Assembly (NCBI RefSeq): GCF_002207865.1
Contig: NZ_BDQM01000006.1
Span: forward strand, 1 to 64,000
Reading direction: 5' to 3'
Origin: Colwellia marinimaniae
GTDB taxonomy: Bacteria; Pseudomonadota; Gammaproteobacteria; Enterobacterales; Alteromonadaceae
DNA length: 64,000 nt
The notes beneath the pieces were generated by a model. That model ran no database searches. It saw only the letters and a list, made by a program, of their open reading frames with translations, and was not told the origin of the DNA. A program made the position numbers and the translations under genes. This document shows, one piece after another, positions 1 through 9,308 of the stretch (position 1 is the stretch's first letter; every line of letters begins with the position of its first letter).

Positions 1-54
1 GTGTTAAGCCTGCCGCCAGCGTTCAATCTGAGCCATGATCAAACTCTTCAATTA
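1..54 (-). rRNA. rrs: 16S rRNA, 5' end only (gene continues left of window)
   Basis: Read on the minus strand, this stretch gives the universal 16S start AATTGAAGAGTTTGATCATG followed by GCTCAGATTGAACGCTGGCG. Only about the first 54 nucleotides of the gene are inside the window. The mature 5' end is placed at about 54 by analogy with E. coli. In E. coli an rRNA operon also lies beside yrdA, which agrees with the neighbouring genes here. Confidence 0.97.
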
Positions 55-310
55 AAAATCGTTTGTGTAACCTCATCACAAGTGATGTGTTACTGCTCAA
101 TGAATTCTGTCGTTCCTTTTAAAAGTACTGCGCGAACAAGTTCCCGCCTACAAGTAAAAGAAGCATTACATAGTCGCTACCTATCTCGCTAGAAATAAGT
201 AACTTATATTTATTTGCATGAACATCATTCATTAAGCGTTTTTGTTCTCCCCGAAAGGAAAACTATGTAAAACAACATTAATGTGAGTGTCCACACAAAT
301 TGCATGATAA

Positions 311-326
311 CTAATTGTTAAAGAAA
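311..326 (-). promoter_or_regulatory. boxA-like antitermination element in the rRNA leader
   Basis: The minus strand reads TTTCTTTAACAATTAG, close to the TGCTCTTTAACA core of rRNA leader boxA, where NusB/NusE and other Nus factors bind the nascent RNA. It lies between the proximal rRNA promoter and the 16S start, which is the expected place. The rest of the leader (55-398) has no coding potential and should hold the RNase III processing stem. Confidence 0.6.
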
Positions 327-398
327 TAAGCAGTAATCGCATTCGTTACTCGCTTTAACTCCTTGCTAACGTTGCCGTTTGCCCGAAGCAGGATGCGT

Positions 399-426
399 AT
401 AATACGCTTCCGAGTTTTGATGTCAA
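399..426 (-). promoter_or_regulatory. rRNA operon promoter P2 (sigma-70)
   Basis: On the minus strand a perfect -35 TTGACA (421-426) is followed after 16 bases by TATTAT (399-404). The next bases are ACGCATCC. The promoter points at the 16S gene about 350 bases away, a normal rRNA leader length. Confidence 0.85.
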
Positions 427-549
427 CGTTTTATTTAAATTAATTTTTCAGCTTAACTTTTAAAACGTTAAGTTAACTTATTTACCTTAAAAGGAAGTAG
501 ATAACTTATCAAAACAGTTCTTTAGGATACCCCTTGGAACTGGATGCGC

Positions 550-577
550 ATTTTAGACATTTTTATAATTAGGTCAA
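550..577 (-). promoter_or_regulatory. rRNA operon promoter P1 (upstream tandem copy)
   Basis: On the minus strand TTGACC (572-577), a 16-base spacer and TAAAAT (550-555) are followed by GCGCATCC. This nearly repeats the bases after the downstream promoter (ACGCATCC). Same spacing and same discriminator, about 150 bases upstream, suggest a tandem P1/P2 pair as in other gammaproteobacterial rRNA operons. The sequence from 578 to 820 shows no gene and only AT-rich spacer. Confidence 0.65.
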
Positions 578-820
578 CCCTTTTTTGGTTAAAAACGTAT
601 AAATATTTCCCTTGCTCTATTTTCACACAGCCCTTGTGTGAGTTTACCTCGATACGTTCATTAGTTAGTCGTATTTATTGTTTTTCATTTCAATTGCTTA
701 TTTTATCTTTATAGATTTTTTCAATACAAAGCTGCTCTAATACTGGTTTTATTGACTGTCTATGTTATTTTTACCACCACTTGCCATTAAATTAAATTGC
801 AGCTGTGCAAAAGGTTCTAT

Positions 821-1360
821 ATGAGTATAACTAACGTACGTCCTTATAAAGGTATTTACCCCTCCCTTGGTTCGGATATCTATATCGATAACTCAGCCGT
901 TTTAGTTGGAGACATTACCTTATCAGATGATGTCAGTATTTGGCCGCTCGTTGCCGCCCGAGGAGATGTTAATACCATAACCATTGGTGCTCGTACAAAT
1001 ATACAAGACGGTAGTGTTTTACACGTCACCCGTAAAAGTTCGAGTAATCCACAAGGAAATCCATTAATTATTGGCGACGACGTCACTGTAGGTCATAAAT
1101 GTATGCTACACGGCTGTCAGCTTGGCAACCGCATATTAGTTGGTATGGGTGCGATAATTATGGATGGTGTAATTGTCGAGGATGATGTTTTTATTGGCGC
1201 CGGCAGTTTAGTGCCACCAAATAAAACACTGGTAAGCGGTTATTTATATGTTGGTAACCCAGTAAAACAAGTTAGGCCATTAAAAGAAAGTGAAGCCGCT
1301 TTCCTTAAACAGTCAGCGATAAACTATGTCGAATTAAAAAATGACTACCTCAGTGAATGA
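821..1360 (+). CDS. yrdA: gamma-carbonic-anhydrase-like hexapeptide protein YrdA
   Basis: A 179-residue left-handed beta-helix protein of the gamma-carbonic anhydrase/PaaY family. The body is made of hexapeptide repeats (for example VGDITLSDDVSIWP, VTVGHKCMLHG). Histidines at about 68, 92 and 97 match the family's metal ligands at trimer interfaces. An upstream in-frame TTG at 797 exists, but ATG at 821 follows an AAAGG and gives the usual MSITNVRPYKG start. In E. coli yrdA is also next to an rRNA operon and near aroE. The enzymatic activity of YrdA proteins is not firmly known. Confidence 0.9.
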   Translation: MSITNVRPYKGIYPSLGSDIYIDNSAVLVGDITLSDDVSIWPLVAARGDVNTITIGARTNIQDGSVLHVTRKSSSNPQGNPLIIGDDVTVGHKCMLHGCQLGNRILVGMGAIIMDGVIVEDDVFIGAGSLVPPNKTLVSGYLYVGNPVKQVRPLKESEAAFLKQSAINYVELKNDYLSE

Positions 1361-1381
1361 TCCCCTTTATGGCGATAATAA

Positions 1382-1615
1382 TTAACGCATTTGTATGTGA
1401 ATACTATCTCCCTCTGGCTCGTTTTTTTCGAGCCAGAGTTCAACTATTTCTTCTAAGTCGAACTTAGTACAGTTATCTATCTTTGCAAGGCTCTTTAACT
1501 GCATTGAATGAAAGTAAATAGTCATCACTTGCGCCGAGAGTAGCGCGGTAAAACACCAAGCGTCTTGTTCGTCATCAAATACTAAGTCATCATTAAACAA
1601 AATGGCTTGATTCAT
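1382..1615 (-). CDS. yrdB: DUF1488 family protein (YrdB-like)
   Basis: A small 77-residue acidic protein starting MNQAILFNDDLVFDD, with the aromatic segment DAWCFTALLSAQVMTIYF typical of DUF1488 proteins. It lies 13 bases downstream of aroE on the same strand, just as yrdB follows aroE in E. coli, so the two are probably co-transcribed. No catalytic motif is visible and the function is unknown. Identification rests on size, position and remembered family sequence. Confidence 0.75.
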   Translation of the reverse strand: MNQAILFNDDLVFDDEQDAWCFTALLSAQVMTIYFHSMQLKSLAKIDNCTKFDLEEIVELWLEKNEPEGDSIHIQMR

Positions 1616-1628
1616 ATTTATTCCTATT

Positions 1629-2456
1629 TTATTTAAGAGCGGCTCTTAATTTTTTAATTACTGGTTGCACTTGGGGAGTTACCCCTCGCCAAATAGCAAA
1701 GCTTACCGCAGCTTGTCCAACTAACATACCTAAACCATCAATAACGTCTACCGCTCCTTGCTCTCTTGCCCATTGAAGAAATTGCGTTTCATTTTTCCCG
1801 TATGCCATGTCATAACAAACCACTTTACTGTTTATTATGCTAGTAGGTATTGGTGGTAAATCTCCAGCTAAACTTGCAGATGTGGCATTAATTATCAGGT
1901 CAAACTCTTGACCTGTGGTCTCAGCAAAGCTACAAGCACTTAGTCGTTCATCGTTAAAATGCTGACAAAGATCTTTTGCTTTACTTACCGTTCTATTAGC
2001 AATAACAATAGCGCTAGGACCTTGCGCCAATAGCGGCAATAAGACTCCTCTGGCTGCGCCACCAGCACCCAAGAGCAAAATTCTCCTTTGCTTTAACAGC
2101 ACTTTATTAATAATTAGGTCTTGAACTAAGCCTTCACCATCGGTGTTATCACCGAGTATCTTGCCTTCTTTAAAAGTTAGGGTGTTAACTGCACCAGCTA
2201 ATGATGCACGTTCGGTGAGCTCATCGGCTAATGCCAGTGCTTGTTCTTTAAAAGGTGCGGTTACGTTTGCGCCTTTTCCGCCTTGATCAATAAGATCGGC
2301 AACCGCATTAGCGAAACCATCGATATCAACTAGCTGTTTTTGGTAATTAATTATTTGTTGGCTCTTACTGGCAAATATATGATGAATATCTGGTGAACGT
2401 GATTGCTTAATTGGATTGCCAAAAACGCGATATTGATCTGGAATTGGTTGTGTCAT
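1629..2456 (-). CDS. aroE: shikimate dehydrogenase (NADP+)
   Basis: 275 residues, full length for AroE, which reduces 3-dehydroshikimate to shikimate in the aromatic amino acid pathway. The N-terminal substrate domain shows NPIKQSRSPDIH and GANVTAPFK, where the lysine is the catalytic residue. DNTDGEG follows, then the Rossmann motif GAGGAARGVLLP and NRT, the latter typical of NADP binding. It is separated from upstream tsaC by a clear terminator, so it probably has its own promoter and continues into the yrdB-like gene. Confidence 0.97.
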   Translation of the reverse strand: MTQPIPDQYRVFGNPIKQSRSPDIHHIFASKSQQIINYQKQLVDIDGFANAVADLIDQGGKGANVTAPFKEQALALADELTERASLAGAVNTLTFKEGKILGDNTDGEGLVQDLIINKVLLKQRRILLLGAGGAARGVLLPLLAQGPSAIVIANRTVSKAKDLCQHFNDERLSACSFAETTGQEFDLIINATSASLAGDLPPIPTSIINSKVVCYDMAYGKNETQFLQWAREQGAVDVIDGLGMLVGQAAVSFAIWRGVTPQVQPVIKKLRAALK

Positions 2457-2512
2457 AGCGATAGGAAGAAGTTAACGAATGGCGACAGCCTAACTGAATC
2501 AACAATTAATGA

Positions 2513-2560
2513 AAACAAAAAAGCAGTAACACTTTCGAATAAGTTACTGCTTTTTATTTT
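2513..2560. terminator. bidirectional hairpin terminator between tsaC and aroE
   Basis: AGCAGTAAC (2522-2530) pairs with GTTACTGCT (2543-2551) around a 12-base loop. T-runs lie on both sides in the appropriate strand: the complement of AAAACAAAAAA on the left and TTTTTATTTT on the right. On the minus strand it should end the tsaC transcript before aroE. Confidence 0.8.
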
Positions 2561-2640
2561 GATGCTAAAAGAAACCTTTAGAATTTTCCGCAAGCATAAT
2601 TGAATATGCCATAGGAACATGCTCAATACCTACGCTGCAG

Positions 2641-3192
2641 TTATGTTCTAATCACCTTGCCGGTCAGAGCATGCATTATTTTTGATGGTGAGCTATGGCC
2701 TAACGTTACTCCCTCAATAATAAAATCTACTTGCTTAGATAATACCGGATCTAATGTTTGCCATGTTTTAGCTGGCTCTTGCCCAGATAAGTTAGCACTG
2801 GTCGATACTATGGGTTTATTGGTTTGTTTACACAGAGCAACAACGTCAGGTTGACTGGTAATCCTTACCGCAATGGTGTCAAACTTACCCGATAATAACG
2901 GTGAAATATTACTATTTTTAGGAACAAGTTGCGTAATGCCATCTGGCCATCTCGATAACATAGTAAAACGCTTATCTTGCGGAATTTTACTGTCATCGAT
3001 ATAAGGCAGTAATTGCGAGTAATTTCCGGCCAGTAAAATGAGTCCTTTCTCAGCCGACCTCTGCTTTAGCGCTAACAAGTGTTTAAGTGACTCTTCGTTG
3101 TCTGGATCACAACCGAGACCAAACACCGCTTCGGTAGGATAAGCGATAATGCCACCATTGTTGAAAGCATCAACTACATTTTCTTCGTTCAC
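2641..3192 (-). CDS. tsaC: threonylcarbamoyl-AMP synthase
   Basis: 183 residues of the YrdC/Sua5 fold, the short TsaC form without the Sua5 extension. It makes threonylcarbamoyl-AMP from threonine, bicarbonate and ATP, the first step of the t6A37 modification on ANN-decoding tRNAs. The signature [18 protein letters not shown] is at the N-terminus, and [18 protein letters not shown] contains the conserved SANxSG motif. Its place near aroE and yrdD matches the E. coli cluster. Confidence 0.96.
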   Translation of the reverse strand: MNEENVVDAFNNGGIIAYPTEAVFGLGCDPDNEESLKHLLALKQRSAEKGLILLAGNYSQLLPYIDDSKIPQDKRFTMLSRWPDGITQLVPKNSNISPLLSGKFDTIAVRITSQPDVVALCKQTNKPIVSTSANLSGQEPAKTWQTLDPVLSKQVDFIIEGVTLGHSSPSKIMHALTGKVIRT

Positions 3193-3315
3193 AAATCACC
3201 CTTCTATTAATAACTACATCCATGACAATATTACCAAACCCCCATCACAAATATCTAGTGATGGATTAATTTATCGATAAAAAAGTTCTCCATTCCGTAT
3301 TGCGCTAAACAAGGT

Positions 3316-3355
3316 TATAATTACAGCTCTATTTTTACTTTCTTCGTAAACGAAG
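3316..3355 (+). promoter_or_regulatory. purE promoter -10 and leader palindrome
   Basis: TATAAT at 3316-3321 is a consensus -10; no good -35 is seen at the matching distance. Downstream, CTTCGT (3342-3347) and ACGAAG (3350-3355) form a 6+2+6 palindrome in the purE leader, about 30 bases before the start codon. Its half-sites are in the opposite order to the E. coli PurR operator, so PurR binding cannot be claimed. Confidence 0.45.
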
Positions 3356-3386
3356 AACACTATATTCTTTTAAAGGGCATAAATTC

Positions 3387-3869
3387 ATGACAGTGGGTAT
3401 CATCATGGGGTCAAAATCAGATTGGCCAACAATGCAACATACAGCAGAAATGCTTGATTCTTTGGGTGTAAAATACGAAACAAAAGTAATTTCAGCACAT
3501 CGCACCCCGCACTTACTTGCCGAATATGCTGAAAGTGCAAAAGATAGAGGCATTAAAGTCATTGTGGCTGGTGCTGGTGGTGCCGCTCACCTACCAGGTA
3601 TGGCTGCAGCTTATACCTCTTTACCTGTTTTGGGTGTACCTGTGCAATCTAAAGCACTTAACGGACAGGACTCATTATTATCTATTGTACAAATGCCAAA
3701 AGGTATCGCAGTAGGAACATTAGCTATAGGTAATGCCGGTGCTGCTAACGCCGGTTTACTTGCGGCACAGATTATCGGCACTCATAATGCTGAGATCCAA
3801 GAAAACATCGAACAGTTTCGTAAAAAACAGACCGAAACCATACTTGCTAACCCAAATCCGGCAGAATAA
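3387..3869 (+). CDS. purE: N5-carboxyaminoimidazole ribonucleotide mutase
   Basis: 160 residues, class I PurE, which converts N5-CAIR to CAIR in purine synthesis. Visible landmarks are the phosphate loop [10 protein letters not shown] at the N-terminus, the catalytic SAHRTP segment at about 36-41, and [11 protein letters not shown]. It lies seven bases before purK, whose product supplies its substrate. The pair is inserted on the plus strand inside a block of genes that otherwise run on the minus strand and match the E. coli yrd-smg-dprA order. Confidence 0.97.
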   Translation: MTVGIIMGSKSDWPTMQHTAEMLDSLGVKYETKVISAHRTPHLLAEYAESAKDRGIKVIVAGAGGAAHLPGMAAAYTSLPVLGVPVQSKALNGQDSLLSIVQMPKGIAVGTLAIGNAGAANAGLLAAQIIGTHNAEIQENIEQFRKKQTETILANPNPAE

Positions 3870-3876
3870 ACACAGC

Positions 3877-5040
3877 ATGATGAAAAAAGTTCTCGTACTT
3901 GGCGCAGGCCAATTAGCTCGAATGATGCAATTAGCGGGCACACCTTTAAACTTGGATGTCAAAGCACTCGATGTATCAAGTAATAAGGTGGTTCACCCTA
4001 TAACTCCTGAACACATATATGGCGATTTAGCAGCTGGCATTATTCATGCTGATGTTATTACCGCCGAGTTTGAACATGTAGCTCATGACATACTTGACCA
4101 GTGTCAGCAATCAGGAAAACTTTTTCCAAAAAGTGAAGCTATTAAGATTGGCGGTGATAGACGGTTAGAAAAAGCATTGCTTGAATCTTGTAATACTGCC
4201 AATGCCAAACATTATTTTGTTAATTCAAAAGAAGACTTTGACAAGGCAATTAGTTACTTATCTTTACCTATTATCTTTAAAACAGCACTTGAAGGATATG
4301 ATGGCAAAGGCCAATGGCGATTAAAAGTAGCTGCTGATGCCGAAGCAATTTGGCAAGAAATGGCTGATTTCCTTAACGCTTCGACCACAACAGTAAAGCA
4401 GGGCATTGTTGCTGAACAAATGGTGCCTTTTGATCGCGAAATTTCTCTTGTTGGTGTACGCCGAGTCAATGGTGATGTTGCAGTATATCCTCTGACTGAA
4501 AATCACCATACCAATGGTATTTTAACGGTATCCGTTGCCGCTCCTATTAATACTAAACTACAAGAGCAAGCTGGTACTGTATTTAAAGCGCTATCTGATA
4601 AACTCAACTATGTTGGTGTTATGGCCATTGAATTTTTCCAAGTCGGTAATCAGCTCTTGGTCAATGAAATTGCACCCAGAGTCCATAATTCAGGTCATTG
4701 GACCCAGCAAGGTGCTGACACCTGTCAGTTTGAAAATCACTTAAGAGCAATCTGTGATTTGCCTTTAGGTAGTACAGCGCTTGTTCGCCCAACAGCGATG
4801 GTCAACATTATTGGTGAAGATACTATCCCTGATGAAGTGCTTGCTATAGCAAGTGTATCTGTTCATTGGTACAACAAAGGTAAACGTGCAGGTCGTAAGA
4901 TGGGCCATATTAATGTTAGCGGTGAGCATGAATTACAACTTGCTCAGCGTTTACAAAGTTTAGCTGATATCCTTTGCCCTAAAGCATTCCCTGATCTTAA
5001 CGATTTCGCAAAAAACTATTTAGACAAACAAAATAAATAA
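3877..5040 (+). CDS. purK: N5-carboxyaminoimidazole ribonucleotide synthase
   Basis: An ATP-grasp enzyme of 387 residues that carboxylates AIR with bicarbonate and ATP. The N-terminus MMKKVLVLGAGQLARMMQLAG is the nucleotide-fold glycine motif. EGYDGKGQW is the ATP-grasp loop, and VNEIAPRVHNSGHWT holds metal and substrate ligands. The reading frame is open further upstream, but that part overlaps purE and has no family similarity. ATG codons at 3877 and 3880 are equally possible starts. It is followed by a strong terminator. Confidence 0.96.
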   Translation: MMKKVLVLGAGQLARMMQLAGTPLNLDVKALDVSSNKVVHPITPEHIYGDLAAGIIHADVITAEFEHVAHDILDQCQQSGKLFPKSEAIKIGGDRRLEKALLESCNTANAKHYFVNSKEDFDKAISYLSLPIIFKTALEGYDGKGQWRLKVAADAEAIWQEMADFLNASTTTVKQGIVAEQMVPFDREISLVGVRRVNGDVAVYPLTENHHTNGILTVSVAAPINTKLQEQAGTVFKALSDKLNYVGVMAIEFFQVGNQLLVNEIAPRVHNSGHWTQQGADTCQFENHLRAICDLPLGSTALVRPTAMVNIIGEDTIPDEVLAIASVSVHWYNKGKRAGRKMGHINVSGEHELQLAQRLQSLADILCPKAFPDLNDFAKNYLDKQNK

Positions 5041-5054
5041 GTAATGCCATCAAT

Positions 5055-5095
5055 AAAAAAGACGCCTATTCACATAGTGAAAGGCGTCTTTTTTT
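5055..5095. terminator. bidirectional terminator between purK and yrdD
   Basis: GACGCCT (5061-5067) pairs with AGGCGTC (5082-5088), and inside it TTCAC (5069-5073) pairs with GTGAA (5077-5081). The stem is flanked by an A-run on the left and a T-run on the right. It lies between convergent genes and can end both transcripts. Confidence 0.9.
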
Positions 5096-5110
5096 ATAGA
5101 GGATACTTTG

Positions 5111-5671
5111 TCATGCCTTCTGCATATGAGAGCATTTTTTATCTGCACACTGGTATTTAAGCCCAGCGGCCATATTTCTTTTTAATAGTAACGGAAATTG
5201 ACACTTTTCGCACTGCCCCCCCATAGGTTCATGGTTCACAACAAACTTACATTTTGGATAAGCATCACAGGAGTAAAATTTTTTGCCAAAGCGACTGGTC
5301 TTTTCTTGCAATGAGCCGCTTTTACAGCTTGGACATGCCACATTATCTAAGGTTTCTTGCACCTCATGCTCGATATGATGACATGCAGGGAAGTTACTAC
5401 AACCAATAAACATACCGTATCGACCTTGTTTCACCGCTAACTCATGTGAGCACAATGGACATTCACTACCCGATAGTATCTTATCTTCAACACGTTCATG
5501 TTCTACTACTGCGCGGGTATATTGACAATTAGGGTAATTGACACAGCCTAAAAAGGCGCCTGATTTACCACGTTTAATAGCCAATTCAGCACCACATTCA
5601 GGACACACTTGCTGCGCTTTATCTAAAGCATGTTCGTGATGAGTAAAGAGAGCTTTATCAGATTCAGACAT
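5111..5671 (-). CDS. yrdD: topoisomerase-type zinc-finger protein YrdD
   Basis: 186 residues made almost wholly of zinc-ribbon units like those in the C-terminal part of DNA topoisomerase I. Successive CxxC pairs are seen: CPECGAEL with CVNYPNC, CPLCSHEL with CSNFPAC, CPSCKSG with CDAYPKC, and CEKC with CADKKC, giving about four fingers. An in-frame TTG further upstream extends the frame, but the ATG giving MSESDKALFT aligns with the E. coli start. It is probably a nucleic-acid-binding protein; its role is not known. Confidence 0.9.
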   Translation of the reverse strand: MSESDKALFTHHEHALDKAQQVCPECGAELAIKRGKSGAFLGCVNYPNCQYTRAVVEHERVEDKILSGSECPLCSHELAVKQGRYGMFIGCSNFPACHHIEHEVQETLDNVACPSCKSGSLQEKTSRFGKKFYSCDAYPKCKFVVNHEPMGGQCEKCQFPLLLKRNMAAGLKYQCADKKCSHMQKA

Positions 5672-5794
5672 TATTGAAATTGCGGGTAAAACAAGTGTGG
5701 CACTATTATGCCACAAAAATTGACTAAACCCTATGCTAAGCAACTGCTGACTATATAATGCGCTACTACTTATTACTCGGCTTGGGAGGTATTA

Positions 5795-6268
5795 TTAGTG
5801 TAATGGACCTTCTTGTTCTTCAAAGATTAAATCTTCTAATTGGGAGTAAGCCGACTCTTTGCCTGGTACATTAAATAACACCATAAGAATTACCCATTTA
5901 AGATCATCCATAGAGAAATATTTTGTATCAAGCTCCATCACCCTATCAATTACCATTTCACGCGTAGTAAAATCAAGTACATTCACTTGCTCTAAAAACA
6001 AAATAAAACCGCGGCTAGGTGTATCAAGCAACAGCATTTCTTCGCTGGTATAAATACGTACCGACTTACTACCCTCACGGGTTAGATAAGGATAAGCCTC
6101 TGTGTCTTGTAACGCGGTAAGTTTTTCTAACCAATTTAATGCTTTATATATTTCATCCTGATGAAAGCCCGCTCGTGTTAACTCATCGGTTAACAGCTCA
6201 TGATCCACCATGGCTTCTGCTTCATTTTGGATATAGGTTTCAAAAAGATACATTAAGATATCGAACAT
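5795..6268 (-). CDS. smg: Smg family protein (DUF494)
   Basis: 157 residues, the same length as E. coli Smg, starting [19 protein letters not shown]. It is a small acidic, mostly helical protein of unknown function that nearly always sits beside dprA. The start is set by the AAGGGG ribosome-binding site just before the ATG at 6268; a GTG at 6310 would overlap dprA. It lies 19 bases after dprA and is probably translated from the same mRNA. Confidence 0.93.
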   Translation of the reverse strand: MFDILMYLFETYIQNEAEAMVDHELLTDELTRAGFHQDEIYKALNWLEKLTALQDTEAYPYLTREGSKSVRIYTSEEMLLLDTPSRGFILFLEQVNVLDFTTREMVIDRVMELDTKYFSMDDLKWVILMVLFNVPGKESAYSQLEDLIFEEQEGPLH

Positions 6269-6287
6269 AATTAGCCCCTTATATACT

Positions 6288-7439
6288 TTATTGCGTTCTA
6301 ATGTAGCCACCTGGTACCGCAGTTACCAGACCACTTAGCTCAAGCATTGTTAATCGAGTTAACACTTCCTCTACGGGAAGTTCGCTTCGTAAAACCACTT
6401 TATCAACGGGAGTAATTTCAAATCCCACACTAGCCAACAATGCATCGTTACACAAGTCTTTTTGTTTTATTTCCGTGACTCCTTTGTTAGTGCCTTGTTT
6501 AACAGGCTTTAATGGCTGTGCATCACTCTTTAAGTGTAGCCTAGCTTTATCGGCAAAAGCGAACTCATCTATTATATCGGCACAATGCTCTACTAGTTTA
6601 GCGCCTTGTTTAATTAACCAATGGCAACCTTTTGCGTGCGGATTTTTAATAGAATTTGGTATAGCAAAAACGTCTCTGTTTTGCTCTAGTGCACAACGCG
6701 CGGTAATCAAAGAGCCACTTTTCAATTCAGCCTCTACCACTAAAACGCCTAAGCTCAAGCCACTAATAAGTCGGTTTCTTTTGGGGAAGTGCCCGGCTCT
6801 CGCTGGTGTACCAGGAATAAACTCACTAATAATAGCTCCACCAGAGTTAATTATTTGTGCCGCTAAAGTACGGTGTCTTGCGGGGTATACTTGATCTAAG
6901 CCAGTAGCAACTACCGCTATAGTACCGGTTGACTCACTAAGGGCGCCACGATGAGCCGCAGCATCAATACCAAGTGCTAAGCCACTAGTAATAACAAGGT
7001 TTTTTTTGGCCAGTTGTTGGCATAATGAAAAGGCGGTATCTCTACCTCCTGCGCTAGCTGAACGACTACCTACTACAGCTAACTGTGGCGCATTGAGTAA
7101 TAGAGGATTACCCTGAATAAATATCAGTAAAGGTGGATCATAAATTTGCTTTAATATTTGTGGGTAACAAACATCATCAAAGCAAATAATATCACTATGA
7201 CATGCTTTACTGGCTAGCATAATTTTCGCTATTTGTTGCCAGTTCGGCTGGTAAAAAGCGTGCAGTTGTTTAACACTTAAACCATTGGCTGAGGTAAGCA
7301 CCGATGACTTATCGTTAAATGAAAAAAGCGCGGTTAAACCAAAGGTTTCAACCAGCGCTATTTTTTGGTGAATGGCTAACCGAGGAACAAGCTTTAAAGC
7401 TAACCAATATTCAATATTATTTTTACTGCTATTGCTCAT
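6288..7439 (-). CDS. dprA: DNA processing protein DprA
   Basis: 383 residues. DprA loads RecA on incoming single-stranded DNA during natural transformation. The Rossmann-like core is visible: [42 protein letters not shown] and [24 protein letters not shown], followed by [16 protein letters not shown]. The C-terminus ([23 protein letters not shown]) is the winged-helix DML1-like domain. ATG at 7439 with an upstream GGGAG is chosen over a TTG at 7463. Confidence 0.95.
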   Translation of the reverse strand: MSNSSKNNIEYWLALKLVPRLAIHQKIALVETFGLTALFSFNDKSSVLTSANGLSVKQLHAFYQPNWQQIAKIMLASKACHSDIICFDDVCYPQILKQIYDPPLLIFIQGNPLLLNAPQLAVVGSRSASAGGRDTAFSLCQQLAKKNLVITSGLALGIDAAAHRGALSESTGTIAVVATGLDQVYPARHRTLAAQIINSGGAIISEFIPGTPARAGHFPKRNRLISGLSLGVLVVEAELKSGSLITARCALEQNRDVFAIPNSIKNPHAKGCHWLIKQGAKLVEHCADIIDEFAFADKARLHLKSDAQPLKPVKQGTNKGVTEIKQKDLCNDALLASVGFEITPVDKVVLRSELPVEEVLTRLTMLELSGLVTAVPGGYIRTQ

Positions 7440-7514
7440 TACTTGTCTTCTCCCTAAGAGCAAGTGCTAGGTTTACTTTCCTTTTAGATAAAAAATAAAA
7501 CCTTTAACAGCTGG

Positions 7515-8603
7515 CTAGTCTGGTGCCGTAATCAAATCACTGATTCTGGCAGGTTTATCCGTATGAAGAATCAGTGCCATACTTGCTTTTTGATAAACTT
7601 TAAAGACCATTAACTCACCTAATGTCTCTGCTGGCATATTATAATCACCGCCAGTAATTTGGTGCCAAAGTGATGTTTCGGCCACATAAGCGGGGCCATC
7701 ACCGGTATCAACTACTGCTGGACTGATGCGTTTTATGGCCATAACATCACCTACGGTCACATCATGTTCAAGACCACGGTTAATCATAACAACTTCCAAC
7801 TTGGCAAATTCACGGCCATTACTACTCGCTTTAACAATTGCACCGCGAAGCGACTCCTTAGCAGCTTTCATTGAAAAAACTGCGGGCAATAATTGCCCGT
7901 CATTAACCGGTACGACATAGTTACCGACATGAATTTCTCTTTTTGCCGAGCCCACATTCAGAGTAGATGGTACATCGTTGTCAATATCACCACGCCTCAA
8001 TACCTGCCCTGTGCCGACTAAGTTGACATAAAAGCCTAATGAGTCGTCTGTTTCAGGATCAAAAATCTCCTGCCCTTTATCATAAATTGCATAACTTTGT
8101 GCCACATCTAGATCCGCATTAACATACACTTTAAAATCTTTGGTCGACATTCTATAACCTTCATCACTACCTATAATATAAGGTAAGGCTGCTAGCTCAT
8201 CTTCGGTAAATAAGTGCTCGTACCTAAGGAAAGGTGCAATAACCTCAAGGGGTAATAAGGTAATAGCCGAGTCTTTTTTCTTCTTTTGACGAATCTTAGG
8301 CGACCATTTATAACTAGGTTTTGCCGGCTCTATCACTAACATTGGCTCACCGTATTCATCAAAGACCAGCTTTAAAATATCACCGGGGTAAATTAAATGT
8401 GGGTTATTAATTTCTGGATTTAAACGCCATAATTTAGGCCATAACCAAGGTTGCTCAAGAAATAAAGCTGATATATCCCATAACGTATCACCTTTCACTA
8501 CCACATGAGTTTTAGGTGCGTCATCATTAAGTTTTATTTGCTCAGCAAGTGCAATCAATGGACAAGACATTAAAGATAGCGAGAGTATTATTTTTTTAAG
8601 CAT
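7515..8603 (-). CDS. secreted LysM-domain protein
   Basis: 362 residues with a signal peptide (MLKKIILSLSLMSCPLIALA) and one N-terminal LysM domain (THVVVKGDTLWDISALFLEQ to NPHLIYPGDILKL), a peptidoglycan-binding fold. The remaining 270 residues have no catalytic motif that I recognise. This gene type sits between dprA and def in many gammaproteobacteria. Of two close ATGs (8612 and 8603), the second has AAGGA at a normal distance. Likely a periplasmic or envelope-associated protein of unknown role. It is divergent from def. Confidence 0.85.
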   Translation of the reverse strand: MLKKIILSLSLMSCPLIALAEQIKLNDDAPKTHVVVKGDTLWDISALFLEQPWLWPKLWRLNPEINNPHLIYPGDILKLVFDEYGEPMLVIEPAKPSYKWSPKIRQKKKKDSAITLLPLEVIAPFLRYEHLFTEDELAALPYIIGSDEGYRMSTKDFKVYVNADLDVAQSYAIYDKGQEIFDPETDDSLGFYVNLVGTGQVLRRGDIDNDVPSTLNVGSAKREIHVGNYVVPVNDGQLLPAVFSMKAAKESLRGAIVKASSNGREFAKLEVVMINRGLEHDVTVGDVMAIKRISPAVVDTGDGPAYVAETSLWHQITGGDYNMPAETLGELMVFKVYQKASMALILHTDKPARISDLITAPD

Positions 8604-8758
8604 GGTGCTCATTCCTTTTACGTGCTTACTGCTGTAACGCACTATAATGATTAGTTATATCGAGTGACTTTAAAATGCAGGTTTCAGTTACAGTTACTTG
8701 AGTATATAATTAAAACATAACATTCTAGATGAATTATCGCTAATTCTTTTAACAAAAT

Positions 8759-9265
8759 ATGACTATTCTAACTGTTTTACGTTTTCCTGATCCGCGTTTA
8801 AGAACAAAAGCGCAGCCGATTACTGATGTTACTAGTGCAACAGCAACAATTATAGACGATATGCTGGCAACTATGTACGAAGAGAAAGGCATAGGTCTTG
8901 CCGCTACACAAGTCGATATTCATCAACGTATCGTTGTAATGGATACCTCTGAAGATAGCAATCAGCCTATGGTACTTATCAACCCTGAAATTATTGCTAG
9001 CAGTGATGAAAAGTCGATTAATGAAGAAGGCTGTTTATCCGTACCCGGAACTTATGCCAAAGTAAATCGCCATGATACTTGCACGGTAACAGCACTTGAC
9101 CGCCAGGGTAAAGAATTCACTTTAAGCGCCACCGGCTTACAAAGCATTTGTATTCAACATGAGATTGACCATTTAAATGGCATTTTATTTGTTGATTATT
9201 TATCGCCATTAAAGCGCCAACGAATTCAAAAGAAACTTGAAAAAGAAGCTCGTTTAGATAAATAG
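8759..9265 (+). CDS. def: peptide deformylase
   Basis: 168 residues. It removes the N-formyl group from new proteins. All three family motifs are present: GIGLAATQ (motif 1), EEGCLSVPG (motif 2, the cysteine being a metal ligand) and QHEIDHLNG (motif 3, HExxH). It heads the def-fmt-rsmB-trkA run, the same order as in E. coli, and lies 43 bases before fmt. Confidence 0.98.
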   Translation: MTILTVLRFPDPRLRTKAQPITDVTSATATIIDDMLATMYEEKGIGLAATQVDIHQRIVVMDTSEDSNQPMVLINPEIIASSDEKSINEEGCLSVPGTYAKVNRHDTCTVTALDRQGKEFTLSATGLQSICIQHEIDHLNGILFVDYLSPLKRQRIQKKLEKEARLDK

Positions 9266-9308
9266 CAACCACTAAGTAAGTAATTATTTACCATTATAGG
9301 ATACTCCC

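Noticed and set aside
3342..3355. Palindrome in the purE leader as a PurR operator
   Set aside because: The half-sites are in the reverse order to the known PurR operator, so I list it only as an unassigned palindrome.
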